From Halieaceae bacterium UBA3479 (GTDB lineage Bacteria; Pseudomonadota; Gammaproteobacteria; Pseudomonadales; Halieaceae), in the NCBI GenBank assembly GCA_002377985.1, contig DFQW01000071.1:1-10833 (forward strand): a stretch of DNA of 10,833 nucleotides, written 5' to 3'. The translations under genes and the position numbers were made by a program. Of the stretch, positions 5,880-10,833 are shown in pieces. The notes below the pieces were generated by a model. That model saw only the letters and a program-made list of their open reading frames with translations. It made no database searches and was not told where the DNA came from. Every line of letters starts with the position of its first letter. Position 1 is the first letter of the stretch.

Positions 5880-7475
5880 ATGACACAGTCTCAGATACTG
5901 CCTACGGATCTACTCAGAGAGCGAATACAGAAAGATGTCGATAGCAGAATAATAATCACTGACGCGGCCGAGATATCCCTGTACGCCTCTGACGTATACG
6001 CGCGCGGCACGCCTCCCGCTTTGGTCGTCAGGCCTGCCTTTTTGGAGCAGGTGGCACGCGTAGTGCAAATCGCAACCTCCATGGGCTATGCGATCACTCA
6101 GCGCGGCGGGGGGATGTCCTACACCGGGGGATACCTGCCCACGCAAACCAATACCCTCATGCTGGACCTCAGTGCACTCAATCAGATTATCAGTATTGAT
6201 GAGGACGACCTCGTTATCACCGTTGAGACAGGCGTGACCTGGCAGCAAATATGGGAAGCCCTGACCCCGCTTCGACTGCGCCTGCCTTTTTTTGGCACCT
6301 TCTCCGGGAGTCGCGCCACGGTGGGCGGCGGTTTGTCCAACGGAGCGCTCTTCATGGGAACTGCCCGTTATGGCAGCGCTGCCGACATTGTCGTGGGCAT
6401 GGAAGTGATCGACGCCCAGGGCCGGCGTATCCAAACCGGTCAAGCCGCTTTTCACAACGGTCGCCCGGGTTTTCGCCAATACGGGCCGGATCTCACCGGA
6501 CTGTTTGTACATGACGCCGGTGCGCTGGGTGTAAAAACGCTCGCATCGCTGCGCATGATCCCAATGCCCGACGCCGCCGACTACGCGTCGTTTGCCTTCT
6601 CCTCCCAGCAGGAGGCCGTCGCTGCGCTCTCGGCCATCGGGCGCAGTGGCTATTGCGAGGAGGCGTACATTTTTGACCCGGCCACAACCCAGCGATCTCT
6701 CGACCCCGCCACACTGCAAAAGGATATCGGCCGGCTTGGGAACGTGATTCGCTCCCAATCCAGCATACTCAAGGGACTGCTCGAAGGCGCGAAGCTCATA
6801 ATAGCAGGCAGGCGTTTTGTTGAAGGTTCTGTCTACACGCTTCATTGCGTTTGCGCAGGCCGCTCAATCGATGCCGTGCGCGATGACCGGCTTGGTGCAG
6901 TCAGGCTGGCGCTCGCCCACGGTGGCGTGGAGATCAGCAACACCATTCCCAAAGCTGCCAGAGCCAACCCCTTTGAGCCGCTGAACGGGATACTGGGCTC
7001 GCAGGGAGAGCGCTGGGCCGCACTCAACGCCAAAGTGCCCCACTCTGATGCCGAACACCTCATTGCCGCAACTGAAAAGGCGATTGAACCCTACCGGGAG
7101 GGCATGGCGGCCTGTGGCGTCACTATGAGCTTTCTGTATATCGCTATTGCTCAACACATATTTAGTTACGAGCCGGTGCTCAGGTGGTTTGATGAGTGGT
7201 TGCCGGTGCACCATCAGATTCCGGAACGGGAATTTCTGGCCGGACTGACAGAACCCGAACCCAATCCTGAAGGGCGCGCTCTGGTAGAAGAAATTCGGGG
7301 CAAGATCGTGGACGTATTTGCCGAGTTTGGCGCAGCCAGCAACCAGATTGGCAAAACCTATCCGATGCTGGCCAGCCTCAACCCGGAGACGCGCGCAGTT
7401 CTGAAGGCGCTGAAAGCCGAACTGGATCCGGATGGACTGATGAATCCGGGTGCCCTGGGTGATTTCTCAGCCTGA
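5880..7475 (+). CDS. FAD-binding oxidoreductase, GlcD/D-lactate dehydrogenase type (PCMH/VAO fold)
   Basis: The 531-residue product is a flavoprotein of the vanillyl-alcohol-oxidase fold. The FAD domain (about 45-230) shows V-R-P-A (50-53), the pyrophosphate loop R-G-G-G-M-S-Y-T-G-G (75-84), T-V-G-G-G-L-S-N-G-A (147-156) and G-P-D-L-T-G-L-F (202-209) followed by G-A-L-G-V-K-T (214-220). The chain ends with L-D-P-D-G-L-M-N-P-G-A-L-G (515-527), the normal C-terminal cap of the GlcD-like family. No histidine or cysteine sits in the first FAD loop where VAO relatives can attach flavin, so FAD is probably held non-covalently. Relatives oxidise 2-hydroxy acids, alditols or phenolic alcohols, and the substrate cannot be chosen here. 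It starts 22 bases after the glycosyltransferase gene with AAAGG eight bases before ATG, so it is likely third in that operon. A 311-codon open frame on the opposite strand (6845-5910) is a by-product of codon bias. Confidence 0.87.
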   Translation: MTQSQILPTDLLRERIQKDVDSRIIITDAAEISLYASDVYARGTPPALVVRPAFLEQVARVVQIATSMGYAITQRGGGMSYTGGYLPTQTNTLMLDLSALNQIISIDEDDLVITVETGVTWQQIWEALTPLRLRLPFFGTFSGSRATVGGGLSNGALFMGTARYGSAADIVVGMEVIDAQGRRIQTGQAAFHNGRPGFRQYGPDLTGLFVHDAGALGVKTLASLRMIPMPDAADYASFAFSSQQEAVAALSAIGRSGYCEEAYIFDPATTQRSLDPATLQKDIGRLGNVIRSQSSILKGLLEGAKLIIAGRRFVEGSVYTLHCVCAGRSIDAVRDDRLGAVRLALAHGGVEISNTIPKAARANPFEPLNGILGSQGERWAALNAKVPHSDAEHLIAATEKAIEPYREGMAACGVTMSFLYIAIAQHIFSYEPVLRWFDEWLPVHHQIPEREFLAGLTEPEPNPEGRALVEEIRGKIVDVFAEFGAASNQIGKTYPMLASLNPETRAVLKALKAELDPDGLMNPGALGDFSA

Positions 7476-7563
7476 GATCTCTACCGCGCGCTGCTCAAGA
7501 TAGCCGGCTCAAAATGGCCCTCCCAACGCACCCCGCTCAATCGGTGGGCAGGCTGGTCAATAG
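7476..7563. other. Convergent intergenic spacer
   Basis: These 88 bases separate the ends of the flavoprotein gene and paralogue B. An AGCCGGCT palindrome lies at 7502-7509 and an imperfect CACC/GGTG pair near 7532-7546. Neither forms a strong stem followed by T residues, so no intrinsic terminator can be called. Confidence 0.35.
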
Positions 7564-8316
7564 TTAGCCGTCGCCCCCATGGATCTCCAGTGAGACCAAC
7601 TCATACTGAGTCATCATGTAGCCCGTGACCTGTGCCTTGAGTAATACAAATTCAGCATCGGCGGTAACCCACACTTCGTAGGGCGGATGCTCGTTGGTTT
7701 CGTTTGAACCCTGAGCAGTGCTGCCCCTTTCCCCGTAGCAAAAGTGGAGGGCATCAAAGGTCCCGGCTCCGACCGTGATGGTCTCTGTACCCACGTATTC
7801 GATGATCATGCCCGGTTGGTGCCAGACCAGCGAAGGTCCGGTCGCACCGCGATGGTCCAGCGATGTCATCAGGAAGCGATCGAATACATGAATGCCCGGG
7901 CCATCCTTGCGATCGATCACCGCTAGGTGCCACGCGTCCCCCTGAATGGGGTGGGTCCCAAAGATCACCGGCCGCTCGTCATATGCCTGATGCTCGGAGA
8001 ATCGTCCCCTTTCGTGGGTCCACCCCTCACAATCAGCGCCCTTGTCACCAAAATAGAACCAACTACTGCCCTGCTGTTCATCCCCCAGCGACAGACGCAC
8101 AAAAGCATCGAGGGTGTCCCAATGCTTGTTTTTGGTCAGGATCACATCGCGTAGCACATTGGGCTCGTCATCGATCTCACAATGAGCGCGCAGGGTGCGT
8201 CGCCCGTCGCCGTGAACAGTAATGGTAAAGAACTCGCGACCGCGCTCAACGCCCTCCTGGCCGGGCTTGCGGCTGGTGTAGTGGATATGTCCGCGCAGGG
8301 TTTTATGGGGGCGCAT
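7564..8316 (-). CDS. Conserved protein of unknown function (paralogue B)
   Basis: The 250-residue product has no signal peptide or membrane span. It is homologous to the product of 1291-2031 along its whole length: G-R-E-F-F-T-I-T-V-H (26-35), R-A-H-C-E-I-D-D-E-P with R-D-V-I (43-59), F-G-T-H-P with G-D-A-W-H (119-130), S-L-D-H-R-G-A-T-G-P-S-L-V (152-164), I-I-E-Y-V-G (171-176), G-A-G-T-F (183-187) and V-W-V-T-A-D-A-E-F-V-L-L-K (205-217). By eye roughly two fifths of aligned positions agree. It differs in a 12-residue insertion rich in Gly, Asn, Thr and Glu near 188-202. I chose ATG 8316 over the longer in-frame ATG 8412 because GGAG lies eight bases before it and because 8412 would overlap the divergent transporter gene. 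The S-L-D-H-R-G-A-T-G-P block is the best-kept part in both copies and a good candidate for a functional site. Role unknown. Confidence 0.8.
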   Translation of the reverse strand: MRPHKTLRGHIHYTSRKPGQEGVERGREFFTITVHGDGRRTLRAHCEIDDEPNVLRDVILTKNKHWDTLDAFVRLSLGDEQQGSSWFYFGDKGADCEGWTHERGRFSEHQAYDERPVIFGTHPIQGDAWHLAVIDRKDGPGIHVFDRFLMTSLDHRGATGPSLVWHQPGMIIEYVGTETITVGAGTFDALHFCYGERGSTAQGSNETNEHPPYEVWVTADAEFVLLKAQVTGYMMTQYELVSLEIHGGDG

Positions 8317-8410
8317 GGCTTGCTCCGCTAACGATTGCTTGGCTTTGCCATGGTGCCACAAAGCGCTTAAGGTGTGCGGCAATACGCGGCCTCGGGACGC
8401 AACGATAACC
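8317..8410. promoter_or_regulatory. Divergent control region between paralogue B and the MFS transporter
   Basis: Both genes must start from these 94 bases. Apart from the palindrome AAGCGCTT (8361-8368), about midway, I see no strong -10/-35 pair on either strand. The short shared region suggests that paralogue B and the transporter-flavoprotein operon are controlled together, but this is inference. Confidence 0.35.
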
Positions 8411-9709
8411 ATGTCCTCCCCTGAAGATCAGCCAGCACCGCCAACCCCCACTGTGTCGATCCGGCAAGGCATCTACCCCGGGTGGTGGATCGTTTTTGCG
8501 ACGGCTTCCGGGCAACTGATTCAAGGGGGCTTTGTATTTTGGTGCATGGGGCTCTACACCGCGACATTTGAAGATGTCTTTGGTGCGCCCAGGGCCCAGA
8601 TCAACCTCATTGAGACCTGCCTGACCGTGGCCACTAATCTTCTCTCACCGGTTGCCGGCATCCTCATTGACCGCTGGTCTATCCGGCACCTCATGATCAT
8701 TGGCATGATTGCCATGGGACTGGGACTCATGATTCTGAGTCAGGCGGGCACCCTATTTCATGTCTGGGTGGTCTGGGCCAGTTTGATTCCACTTGGGGTC
8801 CTGCTTATTGGCGCCATCCCCAGTGCGGCGCTGGTCAGCCGCTGGTTTATCCGTCGGCGCGGCCTGGCTTTGGGGCTGACCGCGACAGGGAGTTCTCTCG
8901 GTGGTTTTCTGGTGCCCCCGTTGATGACCTGGCTGTTTCTGGGATGGGACTGGCGCACGGGGTTGATGGTTGGCGGCTGTATTTGCTTTGCCGTCATTCC
9001 GATCTTCTACTGGTTATTGCGCAACGAACCCGCCGATCTGGGGCTGAGTGGAGAGGCCGATATCCATGAAGCAGAGGGTGCCGCGGACACCCAGCTAACC
9101 CATGCTGTCGATGCCCGCGATTGGGGCATACCCGATTTGTTACGGAGCAACATATTTTGGCTGCAGATGGTCGTATCTGGCTCTTTACTGGCGGTCACAC
9201 TGGGCATGCTCGCCAACCTCAGTCTGCACGCAAAAGATCTTGGGATAACGGGTCAATCCACCGCTCTGCTTTACTCAATCATTGCAATTTGCTCCTTCTG
9301 CGGTAAAGCGCTTACGGGTCACCTTATGGACCGACTGGGTATTCAGCGCTGCGGCTACCTGATTTGCGGGTTTTTGAGCAGCGGTTTATTGATCTTGCTC
9401 CTGGTGCAAAATTACACCGGTCTGATCGCAGGCGCTTTCGTGATGGGACTCGGCTATGGCGGTGTCGTCCCCATCTGGACCAACATGCCGGCCAGGGTTT
9501 TTGGCGCCGGCAGTGTAGGTCGCGCGCTCGGCGTCATGAACCCTCTACACATCCCCATCACCGCCACAAGCGCTCCGCTAGCGGGCTATATCAGTGACAC
9601 CACGGGCAGCTACAGTGGGGTATTCTTGATGTATGCAGGCTGTTGTATTGTGGCGGCAGTGGGCCTCGCAATCATGGGCTCAGTATTTGCATCCGCAGAC
9701 GCGAGCTAG
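8411..9709 (+). CDS. Major facilitator superfamily transporter (oxalate/formate- or monocarboxylate-porter-like)
   Basis: The 432-residue product carries about twelve hydrophobic segments in two sets of six, divided by a charged loop (about 194-229). MFS landmarks: G-I-L-I-D-R-W-S-I-R (83-92) between helices 2 and 3, its counterpart G-H-L-M-D-R-L-G-I-Q-R (283-293) between helices 8 and 9, and S-R-W-F-I-R-R-R-G-L-A-L-G (133-145) before helix 5. The last is typical of the oxalate:formate/monocarboxylate porter branch, as is Y-P-G-W-W-I-V (22-28) at the first helix. This suggests uptake of a small carboxylate or similar anion across the inner membrane, though that branch is broad. I chose ATG 8411, since the longer in-frame start at 8315 would overlap paralogue B and add an implausible segment; the ribosome binding site at 8411 is only modest. 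The next gene starts 15 bases after its TAG, so the two are very likely co-transcribed and the transporter may import the flavoenzyme's substrate. Confidence 0.85.
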   Translation: MSSPEDQPAPPTPTVSIRQGIYPGWWIVFATASGQLIQGGFVFWCMGLYTATFEDVFGAPRAQINLIETCLTVATNLLSPVAGILIDRWSIRHLMIIGMIAMGLGLMILSQAGTLFHVWVVWASLIPLGVLLIGAIPSAALVSRWFIRRRGLALGLTATGSSLGGFLVPPLMTWLFLGWDWRTGLMVGGCICFAVIPIFYWLLRNEPADLGLSGEADIHEAEGAADTQLTHAVDARDWGIPDLLRSNIFWLQMVVSGSLLAVTLGMLANLSLHAKDLGITGQSTALLYSIIAICSFCGKALTGHLMDRLGIQRCGYLICGFLSSGLLILLLVQNYTGLIAGAFVMGLGYGGVVPIWTNMPARVFGAGSVGRALGVMNPLHIPITATSAPLAGYISDTTGSYSGVFLMYAGCCIVAAVGLAIMGSVFASADAS

Positions 9710-9724
9710 AGGACGAAACGCATT

Positions 9725-10833
9725 ATGGGCACGTCGAAAAATATCGCCTCGCCCGTCACCAAAGCCAATCTGAACGGCTGCCATCCCAGCCATCAAATCC
9801 TCTTTGAGCCCGTGCAAATTGGCCCGGTGGTGGCACCCAATCGCTTTTATCAGGTCCCTCATGCCAGTGGCATGACCGAGGCCAATCCGAGGGTGCGGGC
9901 TGCCTTCCGTGAGACCAAAGCAGAGGGAGGCTGGGGAGTAGTGAGCACGGGTGCGGTCTCGATCCATCCGAGCTCCGATGACTCACCCCTGCCCTTTGCC
10001 CGTCTCTGGAATGAGGCCGACATTGCCTCCCATGCTATCGCTACAGAAGCGATTCACCGCCACGGCGCGCTCGCTGCAGTAGAGCTATGGCACGGCGGTG
10101 CAGTGGTAATGAATCGCACATCGCGTTTACCGCCCCTCTCTCCTTCCGGCATTTCGTGGGCGGCGACTCACATAGGCTTTATGGGTCAATTGCGGCCCAA
10201 AAAAATGACGGGTGCCGATATTGAAGAGGTGCTGCACTGGCAGCGGCTCGCGACACGACGGGCCCTCGATGCCGGTTTCGACATTATTTATGTCTATGCG
10301 GGCATGGGTTATCTGGGCTATGAATTTCTGTTGCCCGAGTACAATCATCGCGATGATGGTTACGGAGGCTGCCTTGAGAATCGGGTCAGGTTTGTGCGTG
10401 AGATGCTCGAGGTTACCCGCGATGAGGCAGGCAATCGCGCCGCCGTGGCGCTGCGCATCAGCCTGGAAGAGTTACGAGGCAAAGCGAGCGATCACTACGA
10501 GAGCGAAGCCCACGGCGTGGTCAGTTTACTCTCTGACGTACCGGACCTTTGGGACGTCAAAATGGACTCAAGCCCCACGGACTGTGGCGCTTCGCGGTTC
10601 AGGCCCGAAGGTGCCCACGAGCCCATTATCAACTTTGTGAAGCGCGTCACCGATCGACCCGTGGTGGGTGTAGGCCGCTTTACCTCACCGGATACAATGG
10701 TGTCGCAAATCCGTCGCGGCGTGCTGGATTTGATCGGCGGAGCACGCGCCAGCATTGCCGATCCTTTTCTGCCCAACAAAATCCGCGCGGGCAACAGTGA
10801 CGATATCCGGGAGTGCATTGGCTGCAATATTTG
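9725..10833 (+). CDS. Trimethylamine/dimethylglycine dehydrogenase-like FMN/[4Fe-4S] flavoprotein, N-terminal part (cut by right edge)
   Basis: 369 codons are present before the frame leaves the window. The region is an Old Yellow Enzyme TIM barrel closest to trimethylamine dehydrogenase: I-L-F-E-P-V-Q-I-G (25-33), N-R-F-Y-Q-V-P-H (39-46), E-G-G-W-G (67-71), H-G-A-L-A-A-V-E-L-W-H-G-G (113-125), D-A-G-F-D-I-I-Y-V-Y (182-191), G-Y-G-G-C-L-E-N-R (212-220), V-G-V-G-R-F (314-319) and R-A-S-I-A-D-P-F-L-P-N-K (341-352). C364 and C367, with a last partial TG codon, begin the C-x2-C-x2-C part of the iron-sulfur motif. Compared with TMADH (from memory), A47 replaces Cys30 that links FMN, A77 replaces Tyr60, M194 replaces His172 and no tryptophan fits Trp264; Y191 (Tyr169) and D286 (Asp267) remain. 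Amines are therefore an unlikely substrate. FAD/NAD-type domains should follow outside the window. GAGG lies 11 bases before ATG. Likely co-transcribed with the transporter. Confidence 0.85.
   Translation, partial: MGTSKNIASPVTKANLNGCHPSHQILFEPVQIGPVVAPNRFYQVPHASGMTEANPRVRAAFRETKAEGGWGVVSTGAVSIHPSSDDSPLPFARLWNEADIASHAIATEAIHRHGALAAVELWHGGAVVMNRTSRLPPLSPSGISWAATHIGFMGQLRPKKMTGADIEEVLHWQRLATRRALDAGFDIIYVYAGMGYLGYEFLLPEYNHRDDGYGGCLENRVRFVREMLEVTRDEAGNRAAVALRISLEELRGKASDHYESEAHGVVSLLSDVPDLWDVKMDSSPTDCGASRFRPEGAHEPIINFVKRVTDRPVVGVGRFTSPDTMVSQIRRGVLDLIGGARASIADPFLPNKIRAGNSDDIRECIGCNI

Noticed and set aside
5910..6845. 311-codon open frame on the minus strand opposite the FAD-linked oxidase
   Set aside because: It is entirely antisense to a well-supported flavoprotein gene, its translation has no recognisable motifs and is rich in Arg, Gly and His, and codon bias in GC-rich genes commonly creates such frames.
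8315..8410. Longer start for the MFS transporter, and likewise ATG 8412 for paralogue B
   Set aside because: Each would overlap the other divergent gene; the extra residues are not typical of MFS N termini, and paralogue B has a good GGAG before ATG 8316.

Overview
The window looks like chromosomal DNA from a Gram-negative proteobacterium. A gammaproteobacterium, perhaps marine, is my best guess. It rests on the septation-protein-like gene at the left edge, the moderately GC-rich coding sequence and the general style of the enzymes; no rRNA or other decisive taxonomic marker is present. I see no tRNA or rRNA genes, transposase, CRISPR array, origin or phage gene, and no transcriptional regulator. 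Almost all of the DNA is coding.

Layout from left to right. (1) Positions 1-872, minus strand: a YciB/IspZ (intracellular septation protein A)-like membrane protein, cut by the left edge, with a soluble N-terminal extension of about 135 residues. (2) 873-1290: a 418-base gap holding a good -10 box and a perfect 10-bp inverted repeat in the likely leader of that gene. (3) 1291-2031, plus: conserved protein of unknown function (paralogue A). (4) 3244-2041, minus: a VOC-fold protein and a cupin protein, with overlapping reading frames. (5) 3245-3448: divergent control region. (6) 3449-7475, plus: a tight three-gene run of a TIM-barrel sugar isomerase/epimerase-like protein, a TPR plus GT41 (O-GlcNAc-transferase/SPINDLY-like) protein starting at the very next base, and a GlcD-type FAD-linked oxidase 22 bases later. 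(7) 8316-7564, minus: paralogue B, clearly homologous to paralogue A. (8) 8317-8410: divergent control region. (9) 8411-10833, plus: an MFS transporter, then, after 15 bases, the N-terminal part of a trimethylamine/dimethylglycine-dehydrogenase-like flavoprotein that runs off the right edge at its [4Fe-4S] cysteine motif.

Taken together, positions 1291-10833 read as an accessory small-molecule uptake and catabolism locus: one transporter, two flavoenzymes, a TIM-barrel isomerase-like enzyme, a cupin, a VOC protein and two copies of an uncharacterised family. The substrate cannot be read from the sequence. Two points suggest chemistry outside the textbook cases. The TMADH-like enzyme lacks the flavin-linking cysteine and much of the amine-binding aromatic cage. 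A GT41-type glycosyltransferase sits in the middle of the catabolic operon with an altered nucleotide-binding motif. That a single pathway links these genes is inference from gene order and spacing only.
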